A stretch of 64,000 nt of DNA. It comes from Voacanga thouarsii (taxonomy: Eukaryota > Streptophyta > Magnoliopsida > Gentianales > Apocynaceae). Numbering within the stretch: position 1 is the first letter of the stretch; each line of letters opens with the position of its first letter. The stretch lies in contig JANUWF010001815.1 in assembly GCA_026120185.1 (NCBI GenBank), forward strand, positions 744,001 to 808,000, read 5' to 3'. Under the pieces are notes generated by a model, which was not told the origin of the DNA, did no database searches, and saw nothing but the letters and a program-made list of their open reading frames with translations. The translations under genes and the position numbers were made by a program. Positions 33,260-44,905 of the stretch are shown one piece after another.

Positions 33260-34893
33260 CATCATAGAAGCTTTAGCTTGAGTAAATTTTATTTTTCTTG
33301 GGAAAGGATGGTTTCGGCCTTAAGGGCCTAGATTAATGTGGTGATGATGTTCTAGGAGAAGACATGATAGAAGTAATCTCATTCCACTCATTTTACTCTT
33401 CTCGAAATTCTTATAGGGAAAAACATCCTTCCTTGATCTTTAATTTTCCTCAATTCTCAACTCATTAGTTTGATTAAGATGTTCTAGCCTTTTTCTTTCC
33501 AGAAAATCCAGTAGAGTGCTGAGGTCCTTTAGGATCAAAATGTCTTGGCAAAAGACTTCTTTTGGTTTGGAAAATATGGTAGATTTGTGGGAAAATTCAA
33601 GAGGAAAATCCCTCTTGAAAGCTTGCTAAAATTTTCCTTTATCTTAGTTCATCTATCTTCATGGAATGAGCTGAAATTTTCCAGCTTGTTGTACCTTCAA
33701 AAGGTCAAAAATTCTAGCTCACATTCCCTCCCAAATGCTGCCAGAAAAATGGTCTTTATGATCAGTTTGAAACCTGAAAATTCTTGACCAATTTCGGACT
33801 GCACAAGCTGGAGCAAAGCAGGAAAAATTCCTGTACGAAAATCAGTTTTGGGAGCTCAAAACCGAGCTGCTTTCTCCCAGATTTTGTGCAGCACCTTAGC
33901 TATGTTTTTCCTCCATAAAGAAGGCTGGAAACCAGCCTTGAATACCCCTGAAATCCCCTTCAAAACATGCTGCAAAATGGCTCTAAATAGCAGACGAAAA
34001 TCTGCCAGAAAAATCACTGTGCAGCGAAAATTCTGTGCAGATTTTCGTCCAGCTTGGTTCCTATCTCTCTTCCAGCCAAAACACTAACCTTAATCTGTCA
34101 AAACCTTCCTTAAACCTCCATCAACAGAGCTCCATTAATCCCCTTGAACTTCTGCATGAAATTCCATTAATGGCTGTCCGAAAATCCCTCAACCAAATCC
34201 CTGCAATTTAGCTTGATTACTTTCCAAAATTTCAGCCATCTTGTTTAACAACTTTCCATAAAATTTTGCTCAATTGATCAGACATCTTCTCCACCATTGT
34301 GCACCTTAGTTTTGGCCATCACAAGACTCCTTTAACCAACCTTAATTACCCAGAAGAGCTGCACAATCCAGTCGGCCATAGGAGACTTCAAGCTGTCCAA
34401 ACAAATCGAGATATTCTTAGGATATCTACTTTCCAAATTCACTTCCCAAAAATATTCTTCAAGGATTGTAACGACTAACCTTTCCTTTTCCCTTCCAAAT
34501 CAGAGAATCAACTTCCTAAACCCTACTAGAATTCGGCCAGGCCTATTCCCATAGAAAAATCGGCAGCTGCACAAACCATCTCTCCCTCTCTCGATTTTTT
34601 CTTCAAGCATCAAGAATACACACACACTACACCAAGAACACCCACTTCTTCTCTACATCTAATACCCCTCCAAACCACCTCAAACCCTCATGAAAATATC
34701 CAGATTTAGTCTACTCATTGCTGTGAATCCATCAACACCATTATTAACATCAAACTCCTCCAAACATCTTGCTACTTCGGATCAAAGCAGAAATTTCTGA
34801 ACAAGAACATCTTCAAGGTAAATTCACTCTATCAACATCATCCTCTTCAAACTTGATCTCTAGTGAGAATCTATATAAATAATCATGCTAATG

Positions 34894-34896
<3 letters not shown>

Positions 34897-34924
<28 letters not shown>

Positions 34925-34935
34925 CTTCTTCTTCT

Positions 34936-34972
<37 letters not shown>
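34897..34972 (+). repeat. (CTT)n(CT)n microsatellite in LTR
   Basis: About 15 CTT units followed by about 17 CT units. Pyrimidine tracts at this place resemble CT-rich initiator regions downstream of plant retrotransposon promoters. Polymorphism is likely. Confidence 0.85.
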
Positions 34973-34974
<2 letters not shown>

Positions 34975-37281
34975 GGACCGAAACTCCCTCTCTTGGCCGA
35001 ATGGTCTCTTCCTCCATGACCATGCTTTCGCCACATTTCTTGAACAAGATTAGCCATCTAGGAGTTGAGATCTTCTCTAAACTCCTTCAAGTCATTCATC
35101 AACCAAGTAAGTACCTTCAATCCTCTCTTTAAACTTTAGAATTATGTCTCTAGGTTGATGTTGTGAGAAGATGAATGACGATGGGTTTGTGTATGTGTTG
35201 TTGTCGAGATGAAGCATGAGTATATGGATGATTGTGAAGGAGATGGGATTTATGCATGGAAGGATTATATTGGTGGATTGAATGATGAGTTGAGGTTTGA
35301 TACATGTCATAGGTAATATTTGTGATGAAGTATGCTAGAGATTATATCACCATTGGTGAATAGAATTTGTATGCATGATTAGATTTTGAAACCATGATCA
35401 TGTCTATGCTAGTAGAGGTTAAAGCATGTCTTAATAAATTTAGATCTATGCCTATGTGCAAGATTTGGATGATTTGATGAATTGAAGGATTGAGTATGTT
35501 ATTGATTATGGTTGACCATGGAATCTTGATCATGATCTAGTTGTCCCTAAGCAAATTTTATTTCATGAATAAAATATTTACTAATAATTTTTGCTAGAGA
35601 ATTTCGAAAACCCTAGGAAGGGTAGATTTGGAATTATAATATATGTAAAGGATATTTTTGTCAAATAAATAATAACTTTTCTAGAAAATAAAATAAATAA
35701 ATATTATTTAAAATAAAGAAATTGATTAAAGCCTTTATGGAAAAGATTTATACTTAATAAAATATTTACTAAATCAAAACCCTTAAGGATTTACTTATTA
35801 TTTTCCAAGAAAGACTTATTAAATTTAATCTTAACTAGTTTTAGCTATCAATTATTTTCTAACAACTAAGCTATCATTAAATCACTATTTTACCTAGTAC
35901 CACCTATGACTCCTGATCAAATAAACTCTAAATTTTCCTTAACAAGATTTAAACTTTCAACTTATTAGAATTTATTTCCTAATCCATTAATTATTTTAAA
36001 TAACAAATTAAACTTAGCTTATAAACCTATTCAATTATTGTTTTGCCTTAAAGCTTGGGACACTAGGATCATGGTAGTAGTGAATTGAGTTGATTTAAAA
36101 TTGAGGAAGTGGATTGTGACTTGAATCTGATTAAGATTTGTATTTGCCCATGTGGGGTTAGGTCAGTTGTTCGAGACCTTGTTGTTGTGAGTAAGAATCA
36201 GGTAAGCTCCTGCATAAAACCTGATTGATGTGAAATGATTTCCTTATGGCAAGCCAAATGTGGAGTGCAAGGGCACTTGGTTATTTGAAAGCAATTGAGG
36301 GTTGAATTCATCATTAATTCCAACGCTTAAATTATTTAAAAGTCTTTGAGCAGATTTTTCCAAACTTGAAACTCTTTCTAAAACTAATTTCTCCCAAAGC
36401 TTTGGAAACCCTCAAATTGTTATTTTCATGAACAATCCTTTGTTCATTTTATCCCAAGTGGGGAATGTCGTTGTGTACTCAATAAGAGCGGACTACTAGG
36501 ACTAGTCTTTGAAGGGTTAGGGTAAGTCCCTCAGTAGGTGGCCACCTCTGAAGGGTGAGTCCTTCCTGGATAAGATGCCAGTTCCAGTGAGTCGTGCCGG
36601 TCCGAGCTAGCAGTTTATTTTGTTTCAGTCAAGTGACTGTGTTTTTACCGGAATGGACACCCGGCGGTTGTTTGGGTATAGAGAATGAGGAGTATCTTGC
36701 CCAGTAGGCCGATCACCTACTTTTGTCAGTCTGCACAAAGTGTTAGGCATTCTGACCGGTTATGGGGCCCAACGTGTGGTAACCCATATCCCTTTCTTTC
36801 GAGTGGTTGATTTCATTATTTATGTATGGCTAGAAGAGCCAAAACGCCACTCTTGCTTTTGACTAATGTTTATTGCTTGCCAATGTTTCTCTTGTAAAGA
36901 TTTCACACTTTGCATCCATGAACTGTTTCCACTAAACACCCAAAGCACACACGGACTTACTGAGATTTCTGTCTCACCACCTTTTATCATGATTTCATGT
37001 TGATCCTGTTGTGGGTGAGTAGCTACCTTGGAAGAGAATGTGTCTTTTGATTTTATGTATTGCTTTGGGGAGACGAGAGTGGATGATTTTAATTATGGGT
37101 TTTGTTTTGGAATTTCATGGATGTACTTTTGAAGTATTTTGGGTTGTAATAAATTCTTTTTAGTTTGAGTATTATTTATTTCAGCAATTTTATTTGTGAC
37201 CTAGTTATAAAGACGCCTTATCCTTTGGACGGGATGACATCCCCAGCCCTGGCGGGCCTAGGTTTCCCGGGGTGTTACAAG

Positions 37282-37297
37282 TGGTATCAGAGACTAG
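37282..37297 (+). other. Primer-binding site for tRNA-Met, Tekay-like element 2
   Basis: TGGTATCAGAGACTAG, two bases after the LTR end, complementary to initiator tRNA-Met except for one base. Typical for Tekay elements. Confidence 0.88.
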
Positions 37298-37377
37298 GTT
37301 ATAGACAAATATTGATGATATATGATTTATTTATTTAAGTTTAAATCTTATCTAACCTATTTTGTTAATGCTGTAGG

Positions 37378-37965
37378 ATGGTTAGACTGCTTAGGACAGC
37401 AAGGAAATGGCAGCAGTGGCACCCACCTTACTATCTAAACCAGGAGGACCTTCTAGTTCCCCAGCCTGCCCCTCAGCCAGTTGTCCCTATAGAGGATAAC
37501 AATGATGTCGATGATATCCCTATAGAGGATTACAGTGATGATGAGCTTGACTTGATGGAGGATAGCAGTGAGGACGAGGTCCAGATCCTTAAACCACCTC
37601 CAATCTCGGTGATAGATATAAGCTCTGACAGTGAGGATAATGTTATGATAGTGGAGCCTGAACCCCACCCTCCTAATCCCGAGGTGGATTTAGCAGCAAC
37701 TAGTGATGACCCAGGGGAGATAGACTATGAGTCTCCACCCAGACCTTCCTTTATTCCTTCCTTCAGCCGAGTTGAGGCTGGGGAGAGTTCTAGGCGCCCT
37801 GGGAAGGGGCCTATGGAGGGATTTGCTAGCAAGGAGGGGGTGGATTTCTCTAAAAAATCGGAGGTTGGCTCTATGAGGCAGATGATGAGGATTCCGATGA
37901 GGAATAGAGAGCTAGGAGTCATTTTGATTTGGATGTTTGTTTATTTACAGCTTTTCATGAATTGA
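37378..37965 (+). CDS. Acidic pre-gag ORF of Tekay-like element, unknown function
   Basis: 195 residues from ATG 37378, about 100 bp after the LTR and 200 bp before gag. Residues 38-95 are strongly acidic, with P-I-E-D repeated twice. Residues 78-87 (V-I-D-I-S-S-D-S-E-D) and 89-93 (V-M-I-V-E) look like two SUMO-interacting motifs: a hydrophobic core beside Ser/Asp/Glu. A proline-rich part and R-R-P-G-K-G follow. Near 37865 the frame probably shifted: the alternative frame continues Y-E-A-D-D-E-D-S-D-E-E and then stops, a more plausible acidic end than the hydrophobic tail of the present frame. No known domain recognised. A non-functional relic is possible. Confidence 0.6.
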   Translation: MVRLLRTARKWQQWHPPYYLNQEDLLVPQPAPQPVVPIEDNNDVDDIPIEDYSDDELDLMEDSSEDEVQILKPPPISVIDISSDSEDNVMIVEPEPHPPNPEVDLAATSDDPGEIDYESPPRPSFIPSFSRVEAGESSRRPGKGPMEGFASKEGVDFSKKSEVGSMRQMMRIPMRNRELGVILIWMFVYLQLFMN

Positions 37966-38164
37966 GATGTTAGGAATTCTTAAAGTTCATTTTTATCAAA
38001 TTTCGAAATTATGCAAGTTAATTTTTGAAATCGAAATTTATGATCAATCCTTTAAATAAGTTGCATCTGACTTCTTTCTACTCATACTTGGCTATGTATG
38101 CATACACCACTAAAATGATTTGATACTTGAGTGCATACATTTAACATTTGGGGTATGGTATAGA

Positions 38165-40600
38165 ATGGCACCCAAGAGACTTGCAGTTCCTTCCACCAAA
38201 AGAACTCCAGAGGTAGATCGGGTAGCACCGGAAGTTGAACCAGAACAGATGCAATCACCCCATCAGGGTAACGGGCAAAGTGATCCTAAGATGGACATGG
38301 GGTCTGATGCCCCGGTAGATGTGTCAATGGGCCAGACACTCAGCAAAGTGGCCGACATTCTTCAGACGCTAACCGAGCGGAGGCACCCTAGAGGGGAAGA
38401 TGAGGCATTGGAGAAGTTCTTGAAATTCCAACCGCCTATCTTTATGAGTGAAGCGGAACAAGACCAGAAGGCCGAGCAGTGGGTCGAGCAAATGGAGGAT
38501 ATTTTTGCAACGCTCCAGTATTCTGAGGAGCGGATGGTTAAATTTGCAGCCTTTCGGTTGAGAGGACCAGCTCGGGCGTGGTGGCAGCGGGTGCAAGAGG
38601 ACTGGGTAATGGATGAGCAAGAATGGACGTGGTCCAACTTCGTTGAATCTTTCAGGGCAGAGTACATCCCTCAGTGGATTGTGGAAAAACGGGAGGACGA
38701 ATTTCAAAATCTAAGGCAGGGGAGCATGTCTGTGGCTCAATACGCGGCTCGATTCATGCAGTTGTCAAAATACTGCCGAAGACTGGTCGACACCGAGTAG
38801 AACTAGACGAAGCAGTTCGTCAAGGGGCTAAGACCGGAGCTGAGGAGAGCTTTGGCACCTACTCCACCGACAACTTACTCGGGGGCGGTGGACGCTGGTA
38901 CTCGCACGGAGAATGAAGACTGCAGCAGGATGGCAGCCAAGCCCTTCCAACTGCCGAGACACCCACACGGACACTTCCCGAGGCAGCAATCCCACAAGCG
39001 CCCTGCAAATCATCACTGGCAGAACCGAGAAAAGCAAGCCCGGACAGCACCGGCTGGACCTGCACCGAACCTCCCGTCCTGCAGACAGTGTGGAAAGAAA
39101 GGCCACACCGAGAGGAATTGCTGGTCCAAGGGAAGAGATAGGAAGTGCTACCACTGTGGTGACCCGAATCACCTGAGGAATACCTGCCCTAAACTGCACC
39201 GAGTCGGGCAAGGAGACCCGGCTCAGAACCCGAGACCCAACCGGGCCAACACCATGGGAGCAACCGGAGGTGGAGCACCGAAGCCCCAAGTGAAGGCCAA
39301 GGTATTCGCTCTCAACAGAGAGGAAGTTGGGGCCGATGCCATGTTGGTGGAAGGTACGTTCACTGTTCAAGGAAGATCCGTTAATGCTTTGATTGACCCT
39401 AGCTCTACTCATTCCTATATAAACAAGTTGTGTGCATGTCATTTGGGTTGGGATGGAGTGGAGCTCCCTTTCATTTTAGAAGTAAGCACCCCTTTGGGGA
39501 AGATGGTGCAAGCGGATCGGTATGTGAGGGATTGTAAGGTTAAGGTGGGGAGAGAAAATCTGGAGGGAGATTTGATTATGTTGGACATAGAAGACTATGA
39601 CTTAATTTTGGGGATGGACTGGTTAGCCAAACATGGGGCTAGGTTAGACTGCAAAAATAAGTCAGTTCAGTTTGTCAGACCGGGTTGTGATGTGCTAGAA
39701 TTTAATGGAAAGACGGTGAAAGAGTTGAAGTACTTGATTGCAGGGGCTAAGGCCCGAAAATTATTGAGGCAAGGTTGTAAAGGTTATCTGGCTTACGTGA
39801 TGAACAAGCCTAAGGACCAGTGTACTCTAGAGGACACGAAAATAGTGAAGGATTTTCCCGATGTATTTCTAGCGGATAGTCGAGAAGTGGAGTTCACAAT
39901 CGACTTAGTTCCCGGAGCGGAACCAATATCGCGGACTCCGTACCGGATGGTGCCGGTAGAGTTGAAAGAGTTGAAAGAGCAACTAGAGGAGCTCATTGGC
40001 CAAGGCTATATTAGACCAAGCACGTCGCCCTGGGGAGCGCCTGTGCTATTTGTAAAGAAGAAGGACGGGACCTTGAGGCTGTGCATCGACTATCGAGGGC
40101 TGAACAATTTGACGATTAAGAATAAGTACCCTCTTCCGTTGATTGACGAGCTATTCGATCAGCTGCAAGGATCCAGTTGTTATTCCAAGTTGGATCTGAG
40201 ACAAGGATATTACCAAGTGCGGATAAGAGAGGAAGATATCCCCAAGACAGCCTTCAACACCCGATATGGACATTACGAGTTCATAGTAATGCCGTTCGGG
40301 GTGACTAATGCTCCAGCAGTATTCATGGACCTGATGCACCGAGTATTCCGGCCTTACCTGGACAAGTTTGTAGTAGTATTCATCAACGATATTTTGATCT
40401 ACTCCAAGAGTCCGGAGGAGCATGCGGAGCATCTGAGGCTCGTGTTGGAAAAATTGAGGGAACACAAGCTATACACGAAGTTCAGCAAGTGCGAATTCCG
40501 GTTAGACAGTGTGGCATTCCTTGGTCATGTGGTGACTAAGGAGGGAATTAAGGTAGATCCGGCCAAGGTGGAAGCGGTATCAGACTGGAAGCAGCCGTAG
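38165..40600 (+). pseudogene. Tekay-like gag-protease-RT polyprotein, broken
   Basis: One frame from ATG 38165 (M-A-P-K-R-L). Retrotrans_gag capsid at 38400-38780 (A-R-A-W-W). Two stops, at 38798 and 38804, where relatives would have Arg-like codons. Two CCHC zinc knuckles follow (residues 77-90 and 99-112 counted from 38852), then protease with Asp 182 in I-D-P-S-S-T (Gly changed to Ser) and L-G-M-D-W-L, then RT with L-C-I-D-Y-R-G-L-N and Q-G-Y-Y-Q. The polymerase motif reads F-I-N-D at 40379-40390: the first catalytic Asp is Asn (GAC to AAC at a CpG). The frame ends at 40600 in a stop (W-K-Q-P), with another at 40618. Confidence 0.9.
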
Positions 40601-41250
40601 AATATTACCGAGATCTGAAGTTTCTTGGGTTTGGCGGGATACTACCGAAGGTTTATCAAGGGATTCTCGACACTCGCATCGCCAATGACCCGTTTGTTGA
40701 GAAAGGATGTTCCGTTTGTGTGGAACGAGAAATGCGAGAAAAGCTTCCAAGAACTAAAGAAGAGACTGATGACAGCACCGATATTGAGTCTACCAGAGGA
40801 AGGCAAATCTTACGCACTGTACACCGACGCTTCGAAAGAAGGACTGGGAGCGGTGTTGATGCAAGACAGGAAAGTGATAGCCTATGCATTACGGAAGTTG
40901 CGACTGCATGAAGTGAACTACCCTACTCACGACTTGGAGCTGGCGGCTATAGTGTTTGCCCTAAAGAAATGGCGACACTACTTGTATGGAGCCGAGTACG
41001 GGGTGTTCACCGACCATAAGAGCCTGAAGTATATCTTCACTCAGAAGGATTTGAACTTGAGGCAACGAAGGTGGATGGAATCCTTGGAAGAATACTGTTG
41101 CCCGATCAACTACCATCCCGGGAAGGCTAACGTTGTGGCAGACGCCCTGAGCAGAAAAGTTGGGATGGCTAGACTGAAGGTGCAGGAAATGCAAGTAGTT
41201 CAGGACGTATTGGACAGAAGGACGGAAGTGCGAGACAAAACGATTGCAAT
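40601..41250 (+). pseudogene. Tekay-like RNase H, integrase absent
   Basis: The same frame continues after the two stops at 40600 and 40618: RT thumb ([12 protein letters not shown]) and then RNase H with Asp 68 (Y-T-D-A-S), Glu 105 (D-L-E-L-A-A), Asp 130 (F-T-D-H-K-S) and the final A-D-A-L-S-R motif, counted from 40625. All four catalytic residues are present. The open frame runs on to 41290 but its last ~20 residues look unrelated, so the element is probably broken near 41230-41260. Confidence 0.88.
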
Positions 41251-41732
41251 TAGCAATTTCTGGGGTAAATTAGTCCAGCTTTTACCATGATTTAACCATT
41301 TTCTTCACAAAATAACATTATCCATTTACATTTAACTAATCATAGTACTTATACAATACTTAATCTTGTATTTTTCATCTTAACATCCCTTTAATTCTCT
41401 GATTTTCAGACTTAAAAACTCAGCATATTCATATTTAACAACACAAAATCAACAGCCATCAACCACAATAACAATATCTCATTTTTCCTTCAACAATTTA
41501 TTTTCATTCCCTTTCCATCTTCATTCTTTGCAGCCATGAACAACTATCCAAACCACCATTAAAAAACCTTCACACACCATACAAAGCACACCGCATAGCT
41601 CCTTAAATCAGCCAGCACACACAACACACATAATAGCCCCAAAACATAGCCATTTTCTAAGCATATATCATGATTTTCGTGAATTTCTCAAAAAAATTAA
41701 AAACAAAATAATCCTCTTTCACTAAATGCCAT
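41251..41732. other. Unassigned spacer
   Basis: Pyrimidine- and A-rich sequence with no supportable ORF. It lies between the broken Tekay-like element and the LRR fragment. It could be CACTA intron or a remnant of another LTR. I recognise nothing specific. Confidence 0.4.
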
Positions 41733-41927
41733 CCCTAGACTGCTCAAGTTGCATATTCCTCTAGCAAGTGGTCCTCTAAGAACATTGCCACAGAGATCCA
41801 GAGTTGCCAACGAAGGTAAGGATACATTATGGAGGAATTCATCCACAGAATGCAGTTGATTGTGAAAAACATTTACATATTGAAGACTGGCTTTCTATAT
41901 CCAGTTAGGCACTCGACCAATGATTTG
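41733..41927 (-). pseudogene. LRR receptor-like protein fragment, downstream piece
   Basis: Minus-strand frame from the Angela insertion point: I-I-G-R-V-P-N-W-I, one stop (W to stop, TGG to TAG), then L-Q-Y-V-N-V, L-A-T-L-D-L-C-G-N and G-P-L-A-R-G-I-C-N-L-S. These are two extracellular leucine-rich repeats. They follow directly on the repeat that ends at 60485 (L-S-F-I-D-L-S-D-N-Q): the frame is continuous if the inserted element and one 5-bp target copy are removed. LRR similarity ends near 41733, with no membrane segment or C-terminus. Confidence 0.85.
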
Positions 41928-42261
41928 TGTTAGTGTTGTGCCCTAGAGATAATTACTTGTACATTGTATATGACACATTTTATTTTAATAAAAGGCATTA
42001 TTTATCTTACAGTTTCTTTTGTTTACACTCGTGATTATAGTGGGTAGACATTCAACTCACGTGGAGGTTGATCACGAGGATTGCTGGATTGCGCCTCAAC
42101 TTAAAGAAGAAATTTTTGTTCTTCAGACGATCATGCAAAGGTAAAAGTTGTTACCTTTACCCTCATTATGTCTTATTTTCCACACATAGATGGGTCCTGG
42201 GATGGTATCTCGTTTTATTTTCCGCTGTGCCGTATAGGATACGAGCCTGAGGTACCCAACA
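41928..42261 (+). repeat. Angela-like 5' LTR with large internal deletion
   Basis: 334 bp. Its first ~100 bp match 48012-48115 and its last ~235 bp match 60250-60484. The ~1.4 kb present between them in the 3' LTR is missing; the join is at about 42026-42031. The promoter region is therefore probably lost. Confidence 0.9.
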
Positions 42262-42262
42262 G

Positions 42263-42277
42263 TGGTATCAGAGCCAT
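42263..42277 (+). other. Primer-binding site for tRNA-Met, Angela-like element
   Basis: TGGTATCAGAGCCAT directly after the LTR end (CCAACA). Confidence 0.9.
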
Positions 42278-44077
42278 GCTATGTGTGGTCTACGGACATT
42301 ATTTTGGCATGAAAAACTGTTTTCGTGTTTATCTTTGTTTGCTGTGAAAAATCATTTTCACTCTAGTCGAAATCATTTCGATCTTTATGAGTTGCGTCCA
42401 TAGCATAATATGATTATGTTATAGTCATAGAGTATTTCGAAAAGATGCTTTCTTTGGAGCTGAAAAATTTCTGCAGAAAAACGTTTTCTTGCAACATGGA
42501 TGTTGCTCTCTATTTCATCTTAATTTTCCATTTTGATTTTTTTTAAACTAACAAATTGGTTGTTGATTTTAGCTTGAAAATAGAAAATACAGCTGAGAAT
42601 TGTTCTCACTGAAAATTTGCAGAAGAAGAAAGCACCAGAAATTGTTTCTGGAATTTTTTGAAAATCGCCGCCATTGTTGCAGAACATAGGCGCTGCTGGC
42701 TCTGGCCTCCAAGCCAGAGCGCCGGTTCCATTCTGTTCACGATGTCCAAAAATCAATTTTGGAAGATAAAAAATTTTTGGAAACCAGAACAGAGCCGGCG
42801 CCGGTTCTGCTCTGTTTGCAACCTCTAGTATTTAAAAAAAAAATCCGGAACAGAATTTTGAAAAGGAAAAAAAAAAAAACCTCATTTGATGAGAGACGGG
42901 ACCTAAAAGCATTTTCCCAAAATTAGTTTTGAGACAATTAATTTTGTTCTTCAAAATAATGATTTTGAAAATCTAAAATTGATGTATTCTCTAAAATGGT
43001 GATTTTAGAATTTGTTTTATTTTTCCAAAATAGTGATTTTGGAATAATAAAATTATATGTTTATTTTGTTTAAGCATAGTCAATGGCATGGTGGATGGTT
43101 ATGGACTAAAACTAATTATATATGTTCATGCATTTTACAGTTTTAGTTTTTATGAAATAGGGCCTGCGTGTCCTGCCTTCTCTAGAATTCTTGTGTAATT
43201 TTCTTCTCATCTAACTCCCCTCGAATGTAACTCGAGGTTTTCTCTCTTTAGGAAATTATATAATTAGTTTACATAGGCTAGATAGGAGTAGAATTATTTT
43301 ATTCTGGAGATGGTAACCAAAACAAGGCGAGGAGGTAAGACCTTCTACTTAAATCATGCATAAACACATAGGGTTAACTATATTAATTTCTTGTATGGCT
43401 CAAAGAAATTAGTTTAGGGTAAAGTCCATAACCATACCATGTAATCGCTTTATTACCATGATTATCAATTATGTGATTTATTGATTTTTATGCACGTCAT
43501 TCAGCGAAATCACTAAAAGGAACAAATCCCTCAATTAATATTAAACCTAATTCCTTCCGTTAATATAGTAAGAACGAGAGTCATTTTTCGAGACCAGGTT
43601 GTTGAACAAACCCAAGCCTACTTGACATTGGGCATGTTCAAGCTATGGAATTAAATTCCTTTGGAATTAAATTCCTGATTAATGGGTCGGGTTTAACTAA
43701 ATTCTTTATCTTGGTTAGGCAAACTCAAGCATAAAGAAATTTAGAGAAAAAGTTGGGGTAGCCCAAAAGGCTTTAAGATTAAAATCTGTTAATCACCCAA
43801 TGATCTGGTAGTTACATACGATATAATTGGTATTGGATACCTATCAATGAACTCAAGGGTGGCTTGTTGGGCAAACCCAAGATTATTCTTGAGGAATTTG
43901 GATATCGGTCCACTAGGAAAGCTTCCAACGAGCTTTCTCGAATCAGTAGTGGGGGCTATTGGTTTGAGTAAAATAGTAGAGTAAAAATGCGTTTAATTAA
44001 AGTCCTAATTATTTGCATATCATGTGCATATACAAGTAGCTAATGCTCTCTATCTTTACATCTAGGTCACTTGCATC
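42278..44077 (+). other. Angela-like leader, non-coding
   Basis: 1.8 kb between PBS and gag without a supportable ORF. Contains a GC-rich patch at 42665-42815 with GCGCCGG and GAGCCGGCGCCGG words resembling those in the Athila LTR, and a possible hairpin GGCTCTGGCCTCCAAGCCAG at 42695-42714. Repeated GATTTTGAAAAT-type words at 42920-43040. Confidence 0.7.
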
Positions 44078-44905
44078 ATGTCAACGAACTTGAACTTACA
44101 TAGCATTTTGGAAACCAACAAGTTAACCGAATCAAACTATCTCGACTGGTATAGAAATTTGAGAATCGTTCTCAAATCAAAAAAGCTGCTCTACGTGCTA
44201 GATGCTCCTATTCCACCACCACCAACCCAAAATGCTCATGCTGATGGGCATGCTGTCCACAAGAGGCACAAGGAGGATAGTGATACAGCATCATGTATTA
44301 TACTGGCATCCATGACTCCTGAGTTGCAAAAACAGCACCAGCATATGGATGCTCAATCGATCATTTTACATCTTTGAGAGCTGTTTGATGCCCAAGCCAG
44401 AAAATGAGATCTCGAAGCAACTATTTCGTTGTAAAATGGTAGAAGGTTCTTCTGTAGCCACTCATGGGCTGAAGATGCTGGGCTTGATAGAGAAGCTTGG
44501 ATCTCTCGAGTTTACAATGAACCATGACTTAAGTGTTGACTTAATTCTTCAGTCTTTGCCAAATAGTTTCTCACAATTTGTGATTAACTATCAGATGAAT
44601 AAGATTGAGTCCACTATCCTTGAGTTGATCAATCTTCTCAAAACTGCGGAGTCCTCCATGAAGAGGGATTCCAATGTGGTTTTAATAGTAGAATCTTCCT
44701 CTTCTAAGAAGAAAGTTCAAAAGAAGAAGAAGAAGGCTTCCATGAAGCCCAAAAGTGGTGTGAACAAGAAGGACGCAGCTACCAAGGGCCCATGCCATCA
44801 TTGTGGGAAGATGGGCCACTAGAGGCTTAACTGCAAAGCCGACTTGGAGATCATCAAGGACAAGAAGTAGAAGGAGAAGCTTACAAGAACTTCTACTTCT
44901 TCTCC
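44078..44905 (+). pseudogene. Angela-like gag, broken
   Basis: ATG 44078 (M-S-T-N-L-N-L-H-S-I-L). Copia gag N-terminal domain with N-Y-L-D-W-Y and L-R-I-V-L-K-S. A stop near 44376 and a frameshift near 44400, then the rest of gag (K-Q-L-F-R-C-K-M-V-E-G), a Lys-rich part and a CCHC zinc knuckle (C-H-H-C-G-K-M-G-H at about 44793-44819) broken by TGG-to-TAG after the His. Confidence 0.85.

Larger units (their letters stand above)
32952..37279 (+). repeat. Tekay-like 5' LTR, 4.3 kb
   Basis: Starts TGTGAAACCCC and ends GGGGTGTTACA, followed by a PBS. Contains a tRNA-like module (33206-33259), a CTT/CT microsatellite (34897-34972) and a conserved palindrome block (36491-36507) shared with the LTR at 10229-14643. 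Confidence 0.9.
32952..41290 (+). mobile_element. Tekay-like Ty3/gypsy element 2, 3' truncated
   Basis: 5' LTR 32952-37279, tRNA-Met PBS, acidic pre-gag ORF, gag-protease-RT in one frame and RNase H. After RNase H, at about 41250-41290, the sequence stops resembling gypsy. Integrase, polypurine tract and 3' LTR are missing. The CTTTC just before the LTR could be its target sequence, but no partner is available to test this. Confidence 0.88.

Noticed and set aside
34863..35132. ORF with Phe and Ser-Leu runs
   Set aside because: Product of the CTT/CT microsatellite in the LTR.
10229..37279. The two Tekay-like LTRs as 5' and 3' ends of one 27-kb element
   Set aside because: They are clearly diverged. 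The first is preceded by integrase and a polypurine tract (so it is a 3' LTR) and the second is followed by a PBS (so it is a 5' LTR); the order is wrong for one element in this direction.
38828..39442. 204-codon minus-strand ORF opposite Tekay-like gag
   Set aside because: Antisense shadow of a GC-richer gag region that is coding on the plus strand with zinc knuckles; no domain recognised.
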